A stretch of DNA of 64,000 nucleotides from an uncultured Lachnospiraceae bacterium (GCA_910578795.1 CAJTSD010000016.1:1-64000), one strand, 5' to 3'; numbered from the stretch's first letter, positions 23,079-32,250 are shown. Notes: a model not told the origin generated them from the letters alone. Numbers and translations: made by a program.

Positions 23079-23140
23079 CTCCATATCCATGTTTTTACAA
23101 ACTTCTTTTATGCGGTTTCCTTTGGACGCCCGTGTGTATA

Positions 23141-23176
23141 AAAAGAAAACCCCCAAGCCATTTCGACTTGAGGGTT
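23141..23176 (-). terminator. Intrinsic terminator of the hexitol PTS operon
   Basis: AACCCCCAAG (23148-23157) pairs with CTTGAGGGTT (23167-23176); on the minus strand the stem is followed by TTCTTTT. It lies just past the ptsI stop. Confidence 0.8.
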
Positions 23177-23194
23177 CAAGGGGGACTATAGCAA

Positions 23195-24829
23195 CTACAT
23201 TGCCCGTACTTTCTCACGAACCTTTAACACCATAGGAGGCGCTACCGATAACTCATCCACACCCATATTGACAAAGGTTTCCGTCAATGCAGTATCCGCA
23301 CCCAGCTCTCCGCAGATTCCTACCCACTTCCCACACTTATGGGCATTATCAACCACCATTTGAATCATGCGCAGAATTGCCTTGTGATGCGGATTGTAGA
23401 AATCCTCCAACCGTTGGTTCTGTCTGTCAATTGCCAGCGTATACTGCGTCAGGTCATTTGTTCCAATGCTGAAAAAGTCTGCCAGTTCTGCCAATTCATC
23501 GCTGACCATCACTGCTGCCGGTGTTTCTATCATAATGCCCTGCTCAGGGATTCGATACGGAATTTCATCCTTTTTCAGCTCCTGTTCCACTTCCGCAACA
23601 ATTGTCTTAATCTGTTTTACTTCATCGGCTGAAATAATCATCGGATACATAACGGAAAGATTCCCGTAAGCCGCGGCACGCAAAAGCGCCCGAAGCTGCG
23701 TCTTAAAAATCTCTGGCTGCTTTAAACAGATGCGGATTGCCCTGTAACCCATCGCGGGATTGTCTTCCTTTCCCAGCTCAAAATAATCAGCCTGTTTATC
23801 CGACCCGATATCAAGCGTCCGGATCACAACCTTTTTCTTTCCCATTGTCTGCACAACCTGTTTATATGCCTGAAACTGCTCTTCCTCCGAAGGGAAATCA
23901 TTCCGTCCCAAATACAGGAACTCACTGCGGAACAAGCCGATGCCTCCGGCATCATTTTCCAATACATATCCTACATCACTGACACTGCCGATATTTGCAT
24001 AAATATCAATACTTCTTCCATCGCTTGTTTCGTTTTTCTTGCCCTTTAGTTCCTGAAGTAAACGAATCTTTTCCCTCTCATTTCTGATTTTTTCCTCCGC
24101 CTCGCTGCACTGCGTTTGCGTTGGTTCAAAAATGACCTCACCTGCCGCACCGTCCACAATTGCCGTCATACCCGTTTGAAGCGCATTCAAATCCACAGGT
24201 ACGCCAATCAGGGCAGGGATACTCATCATGCGGGCGAGAATGGCTGTATGAGAGTTTGTAGATCCATGTACCGTCACAAAAGCCAGTATTTTTTTCTTAT
24301 CCATCTGTACCGTTTCACTTGGACTTAAATCGTCCGCGACAATAATGGACGGTTCCATCGTGGAAAAATCCACACCACCCTGACCGGACAGGTTCCTGAC
24401 AAGGCGCGCAGATATATCTTTGACGTCTGCCGAACGTGCCTGCATATATTCATCGTCCATCCCCGCAAACATATCTGCAAAATTGTCTCCCGTAATTGCT
24501 GCCGCATACTCCGCATTCACCATTTCCGTCCGAATCACATGATAGATGGCGTCTAAATAATCATCATCCCCCAGCATCATTTGATGAACCTCAAAAATTG
24601 CGGCGCTGGATTCCCCAACCTCCTTAACAGCCTTGTCATAAAGTTCTCCCAACTGTTGCTTTGCGCTCTCAACCGCGTCCTTTACACGCTTGATTTCCTG
24701 TTCTGCGTCGGCAATCTTTGTTCTTCTGATACGCTCCTGACTGCCCCGTAAAACCATGACATTCCCCATTGTAATTCCGCTATATACCGTTTTTCCAAAA
24801 AACTTTTTTCCCGATAATTGTTCTGCCAT
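23195..24829 (-). CDS. ptsI: PTS enzyme I (phosphoenolpyruvate-protein phosphotransferase)
   Basis: 544 residues, typical length. The N-terminal part contains the swivelling phospho-histidine loop HGSTNSHTAILARM (active H194). The C-terminal PEP-binding barrel has GIGLFRSEFLYLGR, KKVVIRTLDIGSDK, and SIGTNDLTQYTLAIDR with the catalytic CGELGAD segment near the end. It transfers phosphate from PEP to HPr in the cytoplasm. It is the last gene of the hexitol PTS operon, 29 bases after HPr. Carrying ptsI within a sugar-specific operon is unusual; whether another ptsHI pair exists elsewhere cannot be seen. Confidence 0.95.
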   Translation of the reverse strand: MAEQLSGKKFFGKTVYSGITMGNVMVLRGSQERIRRTKIADAEQEIKRVKDAVESAKQQLGELYDKAVKEVGESSAAIFEVHQMMLGDDDYLDAIYHVIRTEMVNAEYAAAITGDNFADMFAGMDDEYMQARSADVKDISARLVRNLSGQGGVDFSTMEPSIIVADDLSPSETVQMDKKKILAFVTVHGSTNSHTAILARMMSIPALIGVPVDLNALQTGMTAIVDGAAGEVIFEPTQTQCSEAEEKIRNEREKIRLLQELKGKKNETSDGRSIDIYANIGSVSDVGYVLENDAGGIGLFRSEFLYLGRNDFPSEEEQFQAYKQVVQTMGKKKVVIRTLDIGSDKQADYFELGKEDNPAMGYRAIRICLKQPEIFKTQLRALLRAAAYGNLSVMYPMIISADEVKQIKTIVAEVEQELKKDEIPYRIPEQGIMIETPAAVMVSDELAELADFFSIGTNDLTQYTLAIDRQNQRLEDFYNPHHKAILRMIQMVVDNAHKCGKWVGICGELGADTALTETFVNMGVDELSVAPPMVLKVREKVRAM

Positions 24830-24858
24830 AAATTACCTCCTGCTGTCTGCAGCGCTTT

Positions 24859-25116
24859 TTAAAGGTTTTCTTTTAAAAAGGTTTCCAACGCCTGTGCTGC
24901 CGCAGCTTCATCATCGCCTTCCACTTGTACCGTAATTTCCATACCCTGTTTTACACCAAGTCCCATTAATCCGAAAACCTTTTTTGCATCCGCTTTTTTT
25001 CCGTCCTTGAAAACGGATACCGTTGATGCATATACCTTTGCCAGTTTCACCAGTTCTCCTGCCGGACGTGCGTGAATCCCTTCTTTATCTGTAATGATAT
25101 ATGTAAATTCCTTCAT
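24859..25116 (-). CDS. HPr-like phosphocarrier protein lacking the regulatory serine
   Basis: 85 residues. GIHARPAGELV contains the phospho-accepting H15 and R17, so PTS phosphate transfer should work. In the regulatory helix the usual K-S46-I-M-G is replaced by K-K-V-F-G (residues 45-49), and the later M-S-L-G by M-G-L-G. It therefore cannot be phosphorylated by HPr kinase at Ser46 and should not serve CcpA as P-Ser-HPr does. It lies between the fruK-like and ptsI genes, consistent with a dedicated HPr for this operon. Confidence 0.92.
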   Translation of the reverse strand: MKEFTYIITDKEGIHARPAGELVKLAKVYASTVSVFKDGKKADAKKVFGLMGLGVKQGMEITVQVEGDDEAAAAQALETFLKENL

Positions 25117-25138
25117 ATTGAATGTCCTTCCTTTCTTT

Positions 25139-26050
25139 TTATTGCTTATCCAAGCTATCGAATATCTGTTCTATTTCTTTTTTTGTTGCCAACATCTCAG
25201 AAAATGCGCTTGCGCTTCCCGCGGAAACTCCCATGCGGAATGCATACTCATAATCCTTTTTCTGTGTCCAGCCCGCCAAAAAGCCTGCAACCATGGAATC
25301 TCCGGCTCCAACTGCATTGACCAGCTTTCCCTTCGGAGCCGCAAGCATATGTACGCCGCCTGCTTCATCTGCCAAAACAGCGCCTTCTCCTGCCATAGAC
25401 ACCAGCACGTTTTTTGCGCCTTTCTCCTGAAGCTTTTGTGCGTAAGGAACAACCGATTCCCTTGTCTTTAAAGTTACCTGAAAGATTTCCCCTAACTCAT
25501 GGTTGTTCGGTTTGATTAAAAACGGCTGATACTGTAATACATTTAAAAGCAGCTCTTTTGTCGCGTCCACGGCAAACATCACTCCCTTATTCTGCAGACG
25601 TTGCAAAATATCACTGTAAATGGAATCTGACAGACATTTGGGGATACTGCCCGCAAGGACAAGCGTGTCACCTGCTCCAAGCTGTTTCAGCTTTTCATAC
25701 AATCCGGCAACGCAATCCTCATCAATATCTGGTCCCATGCCGTTGATTTCCGTACCGTCATAATCTTTTAATTTGACATTAATACGCGAAATCCCGTTCC
25801 CGACACGGATAAAATCTGCCAAAAGTCCCATTTGCCGGACTTCTTTTTCAATCTGATCCCCGGTAAAGCCTGCCGTAAATCCCAGCGCAGTATTTTCAAT
25901 TCCCAAATTGTTCAAAACAATCGACACGTTAATTCCCTTGCCGCCGGGGAAAATCTGCTCCCCGGTGGTACGGTTTGTCATGCCCATCTCGAACCCGTTC
26001 ATTGACACAATATAATCCAAAGACGGATTGAATGTCACAGTATATATCAT
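25139..26050 (-). CDS. PfkB-family 1-phosphofructokinase-like sugar kinase
   Basis: 303 residues. Start MIYTVTFNPSLDYIV and the substrate loop FPGGKGINVSIVLNNLG are typical of FruK/LacC/PfkB kinases. The catalytic motif AVGAGDSMVAGFL with the base aspartate lies near residue 250. The family phosphorylates ketose-1-phosphate (FruK) or tagatose-6-phosphate (LacC). Its ATG overlaps the stop of the dehydrogenase gene (ATGA). In this operon it probably phosphorylates the ketose phosphate made by that dehydrogenase; D-fructose-1-phosphate is the simplest candidate. Confidence 0.88.
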   Translation of the reverse strand: MIYTVTFNPSLDYIVSMNGFEMGMTNRTTGEQIFPGGKGINVSIVLNNLGIENTALGFTAGFTGDQIEKEVRQMGLLADFIRVGNGISRINVKLKDYDGTEINGMGPDIDEDCVAGLYEKLKQLGAGDTLVLAGSIPKCLSDSIYSDILQRLQNKGVMFAVDATKELLLNVLQYQPFLIKPNNHELGEIFQVTLKTRESVVPYAQKLQEKGAKNVLVSMAGEGAVLADEAGGVHMLAAPKGKLVNAVGAGDSMVAGFLAGWTQKKDYEYAFRMGVSAGSASAFSEMLATKKEIEQIFDSLDKQ

Positions 26051-27309
26051 GCTTTTGCCCCTCCAAAGTGCTCAAACAACAAATCCTCTGCCTCTTTTGA
26101 CCAAAGTCCTTTATGCCGTTTGCAGCAAGCGTCTAATTCTTTATAAAACGGATCTTTTTCGCCCAGTTTTCCAAAATCCTCAATTGCTGTCATCGGCATG
26201 TCAAACTGGAGATATGCCAGTTTTTTGCCGCCTGGAATATTTGGTAAATTGTTTGTCGTTTCCACAATCGAGTCGATACCGCCGACATGTGTCACCATGA
26301 CTGCCGAATTAATCAGTCCTGCCGCGGACTTTGCAATTGCTTCCTTCATGTCATCCGTATTTCCGCCTGTGGAACCCATAATTTTGGTTCTTGCATAATG
26401 GCAGTTATAGAGGTTCATGTTTGCTGAAAACTGTGTATCTGTGGGTCCTGCAAAGAAGTTCAGGCAGCCGTCCACCGCAAGAAGCCGGTCTCCCATCTCC
26501 GCAATGCTTTTTACCGGAGCATACACAAACACATCACTATATCCGATTCCTTCTGTAATGGCACGAAGCTCTGCAACAGGATCTTCCATGTTTGCCGTAT
26601 TTACATAATGCAGTTCAACACCCTTCTCTTTTGCTTCCGCTTCCGAAATCACTTCTCTTGCCCTTGCAATCTTCGCGTCATTGATGTCTGTGACAACAAT
26701 GCGTTTTGGCTTATTTTCAAATGCAAGCCCGTAGCTTATGGCACCCAGTCCCATCGGTCCGCATCCGCCAAGGATTAAGATGTTACCGCCTTCCAGCGTT
26801 CCCATTTTATGCTCATAAGACAGATGCTGCGTATGGTAATTGCTGTGGTATCCACCGATGCAACAGCTCATCGGCTCGCCAAGCGACGCCTCAAAATAAC
26901 TGTCACCGTCGTATTCCCATATACAACCTTTTTCAATGACATCATTTGGGAAGATACAGTATGTCGCAGCGCCTCCGAAAAATTCATAGGAATATCCCGG
27001 TGATTCCATCTGTCCCGGAATGGCAGGCTGCTGTGCAAACTTTTTCCCTTCATGAAACTGGTTTTTCCACTTGGCACCAACCTTTACAATATCCCCGGTA
27101 AACTCGTGTCCGATAATAACCGGATGTTCCGCCACATTTTCCGGCACACGCTTATGGTCTTTTCCTGCCTGCACCATTTTCCATGTGGACATACAGATAC
27201 TGTCGCTGATTACCTTTACCAAAATTTCATCATCCTTAATTTCCGGAAGTTCAAATTCCTCCAGTCTGATATCATGTGCTGCGTGAAGTCTGACACCTTT
27301 TACTTTCAT
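26047..27309 (-). CDS. SorE-like zinc-type hexitol/ketose-phosphate dehydrogenase
   Basis: 420 residues. The sequence matches the L-sorbose-1-phosphate reductase (SorE) pattern rather than general alcohol dehydrogenases: ISDSICMSTWKMVQAGKDHK, HPVIIGHEFTGDIVKVG, GYSYEFFGGAATYCIFP, a Rossmann NILILGGCGPMGLGAI, CLNFFAGPTDTQF and TGGNTDDMKEAIA. It should interconvert a hexitol phosphate and a ketose-1-phosphate with NAD(P). It lies between the EIICBA and kinase genes and takes the place where mtlD would be expected. The exact substrate is inferred. Confidence 0.82.
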   Translation of the reverse strand: MKVKGVRLHAAHDIRLEEFELPEIKDDEILVKVISDSICMSTWKMVQAGKDHKRVPENVAEHPVIIGHEFTGDIVKVGAKWKNQFHEGKKFAQQPAIPGQMESPGYSYEFFGGAATYCIFPNDVIEKGCIWEYDGDSYFEASLGEPMSCCIGGYHSNYHTQHLSYEHKMGTLEGGNILILGGCGPMGLGAISYGLAFENKPKRIVVTDINDAKIARAREVISEAEAKEKGVELHYVNTANMEDPVAELRAITEGIGYSDVFVYAPVKSIAEMGDRLLAVDGCLNFFAGPTDTQFSANMNLYNCHYARTKIMGSTGGNTDDMKEAIAKSAAGLINSAVMVTHVGGIDSIVETTNNLPNIPGGKKLAYLQFDMPMTAIEDFGKLGEKDPFYKELDACCKRHKGLWSKEAEDLLFEHFGGAKA

Positions 27310-27370
27310 TTTAATAACCCTGCTCCTTTCTCAGTGTGCGAATATATATTCGATTCCATTCATAATATTT

Positions 27371-29257
27371 TTAATTTGCATTTAACTGTTCCAAAATCCA
27401 GTCTACATCATTTGTTGTTTTTAACGTTTCCAAAACATCCTCGTCCTCCAGCATTCCACAAATTTTGCTGAGTAAATCCAAATGCTCATCACCAATTCCC
27501 GCAATGCCGAAAATAATCTGTGCTTTCTCATCACCGAAGTCAACACCTTCCGGATACTGCATCAATACAATTCCGGTCTTTTTCACCGTATCCTTTGCCT
27601 GTGAAGTGCCGTGTGGGATTGCCACACCCATACCCATGTAAGTTGTTACCAGCTTTTCACGCTCCTGCATGGCATCGATATAGGATTTGTCTACATATCC
27701 AAGCTCTGCCAAAAGCGCACCAGCCGCGCCGATTGCCTCTTCCTTGGAAACCGGATTCAAATTCAGTTTGACACCGGCTTTGACTAAAATTTTCTTCTCG
27801 GCTGCATCATTCGTCTGCAATGTGGCTTCCTGCGCTGTTTCGACTTGTATTTGTTCCAATTCCTTCGCCTGTTCCTGATTTTCGGTCAGCTGCTCATACA
27901 ACGCATCGAGCGCCGGGTCGGCAAGGAAATTATGAAGCGTTACAAGCTGCGCCTGCGGAACGGACTTTTTCGCGCGCTCTGCCAGTGTAATCTGCACGAC
28001 CGCAATATCGCAGTCCGCCGGAATATTATCTACGGATGTATTGATTACGGTCAAATCCGGACGCTGCGCTTTGATGCGGTTGCGGAACTTTGTTGCCCCC
28101 ATCGCGGAAGAACCCATCCCTGCATCACAGGCAAATACCACTTTTTTCACGCCCTGTGTTTTTGTAATTGTTACCGGTTCTGTTTGAATCCCTTTTGCCT
28201 CCGCCTTTCGGCTCGCCACTTCATCCTGTGCCTCCTCAAGGCTTTTCCCTTTGGATGTGCGGATAATGACAGACGCAATTCCAAACGAAACCGCCGCCGC
28301 AATCAATACACCCACGAGAACCGAAACAATGCTGTCCCTTGGCGCCATCATCAGATAAGCGATAATGGAACCGGGGGAAGCAGGTCCCACCAAACCGGAT
28401 CCTGTCAGGTTATACCAGAAAATTGCCGCTATATTGCCGACAATCGGCGCTATGATAACCAACGGATTCATTAAGATATAGGGAAAGTAAATCTCATGAA
28501 TACCGCCCAGCAAATGAATAATCACAGCGCCCGGAGCAGACTGCTTTGTCTTTTTGTCTTCACAGAAAAACATGTACGCCAGCAGTACGCCAAGTCCCGG
28601 TCCCGGATTTGCCTCCAGCATATACATAATGGATTTTCCTGCCTCTGCCGCCTGTGCCGTTGCAATCGGTGTAAAAATACCGTGATTAATGGCATTATTT
28701 AGGAATAAAACCTTTGCCGGCTCAATGAAAACAGCAATTAACGGCAGCATGCTATGTTCCACCAGGAAATTGACTCCCATGGTCAAAATCGCCAAAATCA
28801 GATTCATAAACGGACCGATAATCAAATAACTAATCATCGCCAGCAGCATGCCGATAATACCGACTGAAAAATTGTTAATCAGCATTTCAAAGCCTGCAGG
28901 CATATGACCTTCCATTGCCTTGTCAAACTTTTTAATGCAGAAGCCTGACAAGGGACCGATGATCATTGCCGCCATTAGCATAGTCGTGTTCGGATCACTC
29001 ATAATCGCCCCAACAACCGCAATGGCTGCAACGATACCGCCCCGTTCACCGCCAATCAGCTTTCCGCCTGTCGAAGCAATCAAAATTGGAATTAAATAAA
29101 CTAAAATTGCCGAAAAAATGGTAGCAAACCCTTCATGTGGAATCCATCCGCTTCCATTAAAGAAAGCTGCAAGAAATCCAAATGCAATCAGCGCCCCAAT
29201 ATTGGGCATAATCATTGCTGAAAGAAATTTACCAAAACGCTGAACCCCGTTTTTCAT
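27371..29257 (-). CDS. mtlA: Mannitol-type PTS EIICBA
   Basis: 628 residues with the full MtlA order C-B-A. The membrane EIIC domain (about 1-345) has the conserved GGKLIGGERGGIVAAIAVVG and EANPGPGLGVLLAYMFF segments and GGIHEIYFPYILMNP. The EIIB domain has VVFACDAGMGSSAMGA (phospho-cysteine near residue 377). The EIIA domain (about 486-628) has VAIPHGTSQAKD (phospho-histidine near 545). It imports and phosphorylates a hexitol, most likely D-mannitol. It follows the DeoR regulator and precedes the SorE-like dehydrogenase. Substrate assignment is weakened by the missing mtlD. Confidence 0.9.
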   Translation of the reverse strand: MKNGVQRFGKFLSAMIMPNIGALIAFGFLAAFFNGSGWIPHEGFATIFSAILVYLIPILIASTGGKLIGGERGGIVAAIAVVGAIMSDPNTTMLMAAMIIGPLSGFCIKKFDKAMEGHMPAGFEMLINNFSVGIIGMLLAMISYLIIGPFMNLILAILTMGVNFLVEHSMLPLIAVFIEPAKVLFLNNAINHGIFTPIATAQAAEAGKSIMYMLEANPGPGLGVLLAYMFFCEDKKTKQSAPGAVIIHLLGGIHEIYFPYILMNPLVIIAPIVGNIAAIFWYNLTGSGLVGPASPGSIIAYLMMAPRDSIVSVLVGVLIAAAVSFGIASVIIRTSKGKSLEEAQDEVASRKAEAKGIQTEPVTITKTQGVKKVVFACDAGMGSSAMGATKFRNRIKAQRPDLTVINTSVDNIPADCDIAVVQITLAERAKKSVPQAQLVTLHNFLADPALDALYEQLTENQEQAKELEQIQVETAQEATLQTNDAAEKKILVKAGVKLNLNPVSKEEAIGAAGALLAELGYVDKSYIDAMQEREKLVTTYMGMGVAIPHGTSQAKDTVKKTGIVLMQYPEGVDFGDEKAQIIFGIAGIGDEHLDLLSKICGMLEDEDVLETLKTTNDVDWILEQLNAN

Positions 29258-29304
29258 GAATTATCTCCTTACTATTTGGTCTGCCCTTGATTTTTCTACC
29301 CGTC

Positions 29305-30066
29305 CTAGATAATCTGCACCCCATGTTTCCTGCAGTCTTCCTGAAATTCCCCGGGAAGATTATCATCCGAAATAATAATGTCCACGTCACGCAGCCCGCA
29401 AAAAGAATAAGTACTTTTTACACCGACCTTGGAGGAATCCATCAAAAGAATTTTCTGATCCGCCTGCTGCATCACGGTCTTTTTCAGAACGGCCTCCTCG
29501 TCTACACCACAGTTAAATCCGGTCTGCTCACAATAGCTGGTAACACCCATAAACACCTGATCAAAGTTAATTCGTTGCACTTCCTGAACGGTATGAATCC
29601 CGCATACACTCATACTGTAACGGTTCATTTTTCCTCCCAGGACATGTACGGATGGATTTGCCAGCCTGCCAAGCTCCGCCGCACAGGTCAGGGAATTCGT
29701 ATAAATTAAGTTGGACTGATCAGGAATGCATGCCGCAAGCATTGTTGTTGTGCTGCCGGAATCCAAAAAAATGGTGGTATCCTTTCTTATGAACTGCAGC
29801 GCTTTCTGTGTAATGAGCTGTTTTGCCTCAATGTTCCGCACGGATCTGCGGCTTAGCATATCATCTGTTCCAATGACAACGTCCACGGATTTTGCCCCTC
29901 CGTGTACCCGGACAATTCGTTTCGCTTCATCAAGAGCTTTTAAATCTGTGCGCAGTGTCATTTCGGAGATTTGGGGAAATTTTTTCTTTAACTGTGCAAA
30001 ACTGATATTTCCACTTTGATTCACCAAATCCACAATTGTATTCCTGCGCTGTTCCATTGCGTCCAT
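29305..30066 (-). CDS. DeoR/GlpR-family regulator of the PTS operon
   Basis: 253 residues. N-terminal helix-turn-helix (about 5-60: ISFAQLKKKFPQISEMTLRT, then a wing with RVHGGA), followed by the DeoR sensor domain (about 75-250) with IFLDSGSTTTMLAACIP and the phosphosugar-binding region DSSKVGVKSTYSF. Members usually repress sugar-phosphate operons until a phosphosugar binds. It is the first gene of the operon, so it probably regulates itself; inverted TTGAnACAAAAG boxes lie in the leader. GGGAGG precedes the ATG. Confidence 0.9.
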   Translation of the reverse strand: MDAMEQRRNTIVDLVNQSGNISFAQLKKKFPQISEMTLRTDLKALDEAKRIVRVHGGAKSVDVVIGTDDMLSRRSVRNIEAKQLITQKALQFIRKDTTIFLDSGSTTTMLAACIPDQSNLIYTNSLTCAAELGRLANPSVHVLGGKMNRYSMSVCGIHTVQEVQRINFDQVFMGVTSYCEQTGFNCGVDEEAVLKKTVMQQADQKILLMDSSKVGVKSTYSFCGLRDVDIIISDDNLPGEFQEDCRKHGVQII

Positions 30067-30159
30067 TGTAATACCTCCCTACTATGTTTTCTTATTGATT
30101 AAAATCATCGTAATCCTCTCCTTTCATTTTAACATAATTTTCCGTTTCATCAAGTTTTT

Positions 30160-30205
30160 CTTTTGTTTCAAAAATTTATTTTAATAAATACTGTTGATAC
30201 AAAAG
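30160..30205. promoter_or_regulatory. Paired operator-like boxes in the PTS operon leader
   Basis: CTTTTGTTTCAA (30160-30171) and TTGATACAAAAG (30194-30205) are inverted copies differing at one position, 22 bases apart, between promoter and deoR start. They are likely binding sites for the DeoR-type regulator. Confidence 0.6.
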
Positions 30206-30216
30206 TTTGTGCTTTT

Positions 30217-30245
30217 ATATTAACAGTATTTTCCTTAGTTGTCAA
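30217..30245 (-). promoter_or_regulatory. Sigma-A promoter of the hexitol PTS operon
   Basis: Minus strand TTGACA (30245-30240), exactly 17 bases, TAATAT (30222-30217). The leader to the deoR start is about 145 bases and contains operator-like boxes. Confidence 0.78.
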
Positions 30246-30248
30246 CTT

Positions 30249-30549
30249 TTATTTCAACAATTTTGTCACTTTTTTATTTTGTTTCAAAAGTGAATGGTAA
30301 GGTTTGAATCCAAATGTCTGTACATTAAAATCTGTTTTGATGTATCCAGACTTCATATCATAAATCTGACTGAAATGATTCCTTGTGTCCTCTGAAATAC
30401 CGAAAATGTAAATCAGTGCCTTATGGCAACAGTCCTGATACCTTGCCTGTTCCAATTTTTCATAATAAAATTTCTCATGTTCCTCGTTTGCAAAAACCAT
30501 GTGTGTTGTTGGCGCTCTGCGCCCCTGTTCGTAACGCTGTATTGTTCAT
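30249..30549 (-). pseudogene. DUF6075-like gene, frameshifted near the start and shortened
   Basis: An AGGAGG ribosome site precedes ATG at 30549, but that frame ends after 24 codons. The family-like protein lies in the next frame: it can be read as IQRYEQGRRAPTTH leading into VFANEEHEKFYYEKLEQARY and YIFGISEDTRNHFSQIYD. This matches the N-terminal part of DUF6075 proteins of Firmicutes mobile regions, which are longer, about 130 residues. The C-terminus here ends abruptly in a K/L-rich tail. Translation from the internal ATG at 30500 would give 83 residues but has no ribosome site. Confidence 0.55.
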
Positions 30550-30795
30550 GTGTGAACCTCCTTTGATTTTTGCCATAATAAAAGGACACTTCCTTTTGGA
30601 AATGCCCCTATGTCCCAATCAGTTCCCGCTTTTTGGTCTATCTTCAATTGCATATAAGTCCTCTTGTGTGTTCCCCCCACCCGAGGTCAAGTACCACTGA
30701 GCAGTTAATTTTCGTAATGAGGTGTTTATTACCCCGAAAATGACCGCTGCCGTCAAATTCAAACAGGGGCACAAAGTGCGTAAATTCAAGGGCTT
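30550..30795 (-). other. Gap with a possible gene fragment
   Basis: Between the DUF6075-like and RlmD genes the minus strand holds an open stretch (about 30780 to 30660) that reads ALEFTHFVPLFEFDGSGHFR and onward to a stop, with codon-like composition but no start or ribosome site. It may be a fragment of another accessory gene. No family is recognised. Confidence 0.25.
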
Positions 30796-32187
30796 TTACA
30801 TCTCTTGCCTTTGTAGTCCCACAATAGTTTCCACATGCACCGTCTGCGGAAACATATCAACAGGACAAATCCGTTCCAGCTTGTAGCCATTCGCGCACAA
30901 ATCCTTCAAATCCCGCGCAAGCGTCGCGCTGTCGCAGCTTACATAGACAATTCGTTTCGGCGCCATTTTCACCATTGTGGCAAGGCACTGTGCATCACAG
31001 CCTTTTCGGGGAGGATCGACACAGATGACATCTGCGTACAGTCCGTTCTCCTCGTACAACTTTGGAAGAAGCTCCTCCGCCTTTCCCACATAAAATTCCG
31101 CATTGCCAATTCCATTATGCTCCGCGTTCTTCCGAGCGTCCTCTATTGCCTGTTCGACGACCTCAATTCCATAGACCTTCTTAGCCCTTCCAGCCATAAA
31201 AAGACTTATCGTTCCAATGCCGCAATATAAATCGCACACTGTTTCATTCCCCGTCAAACCTGCATATTCCAGCGCTAAACGATAAAGCGTTTCCGTCTGT
31301 ATTGGATTAACCTGATAAAAAGACAGCGGTGAAATAGAAAAACGCACGTCACCAATAACATCCGTTATTGAATCAGTGCCCCAAATTGCATGACAGCTTT
31401 TACCCATAATAACATTGGTTTGCTCTTTATTAATGCTAACGCAAATACTTGTCATACCATCAATTTTTGACAAAGCAGCTATCAGCTTATCCTGATGCGG
31501 AAGCGTATCGCCATTTATAATAACGCATGTCATAAGTTCTCCTGTTGCAAATCCCTTCCGTATCAGCACATGCCTTACAAGACCCTTTCCTGTGGCTTCA
31601 TTATAGGCTGTTATTTTATTCTCATTCATATATCGAACAACAGCCTCAAGGATTCTTTTATTCTCCTCGGCTCCAAGAGCACACTCCGTATTTGGTACAA
31701 TAACATGCGTTCTTCCCGCATAAAACCCGGTAATGATTTTGCCGTTTTTATCCACTCCAATCGGAAACTGTGCTTTATTTCGATAGCGATAAGGTTCCTG
31801 TCCTGGAGAATCCATTCCAACAATCGGCTCCATTATTTCTTCAAGCAGCGCAGATGAAAAACCGCCTATCCGTTGTAGGTTGTTTTTTACCTTATTCGTT
31901 TTAAATAACAGCTGTTTTTCATAATTCAAAGCCTGTATCTGACACCCGCCACACTGTTTATGATACTGGCATCTTGGATTTGTCCGGTCTGATGAGGGTG
32001 TTATTATATTTGTCAGCTTTGCATAGGCATAGCCTTTTTTCACTTTCATAATCTTGGCTTCTATTTCGTCACCAATCACGGCATCCTTCACAAAAAAGAT
32101 AAATCCGTCTATCTTTCCAATCCCCTCACCGTCTATCCCCATATCTTCAATAACAACTGTTACTATATCATCTTTTCTGTACTCCAC
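30796..32187 (-). CDS. rlmD: 23S rRNA uracil-C5 methyltransferase, RlmD/RumA-like
   Basis: 463 residues from the GTG at 32187, chosen because GGGGAGG lies 5 bases upstream; a TTG at 32241 would add 18 residues. An N-terminal TRAM domain (about 1-55) is followed by the 4Fe-4S cysteines CQYHKQCGGCQIQ, a SAM-binding region with VCDLYCGIGTISLFM, and the C-terminal catalytic segments VDPPRKGCD and YVSCDSATLARDL. It methylates a uracil in 23S rRNA (or tRNA in related members) in the cytoplasm. It follows the YhaM-like gene by 63 bases. Confidence 0.88.
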   Translation of the reverse strand: MEYRKDDIVTVVIEDMGIDGEGIGKIDGFIFFVKDAVIGDEIEAKIMKVKKGYAYAKLTNIITPSSDRTNPRCQYHKQCGGCQIQALNYEKQLLFKTNKVKNNLQRIGGFSSALLEEIMEPIVGMDSPGQEPYRYRNKAQFPIGVDKNGKIITGFYAGRTHVIVPNTECALGAEENKRILEAVVRYMNENKITAYNEATGKGLVRHVLIRKGFATGELMTCVIINGDTLPHQDKLIAALSKIDGMTSICVSINKEQTNVIMGKSCHAIWGTDSITDVIGDVRFSISPLSFYQVNPIQTETLYRLALEYAGLTGNETVCDLYCGIGTISLFMAGRAKKVYGIEVVEQAIEDARKNAEHNGIGNAEFYVGKAEELLPKLYEENGLYADVICVDPPRKGCDAQCLATMVKMAPKRIVYVSCDSATLARDLKDLCANGYKLERICPVDMFPQTVHVETIVGLQRQEM

Positions 32188-32250
32188 CTTTACCTCCCCG
32201 CAGCCAAAGCAATCTGCTCCACTGATGCATTCCGTTGTCAATGCATCCTA

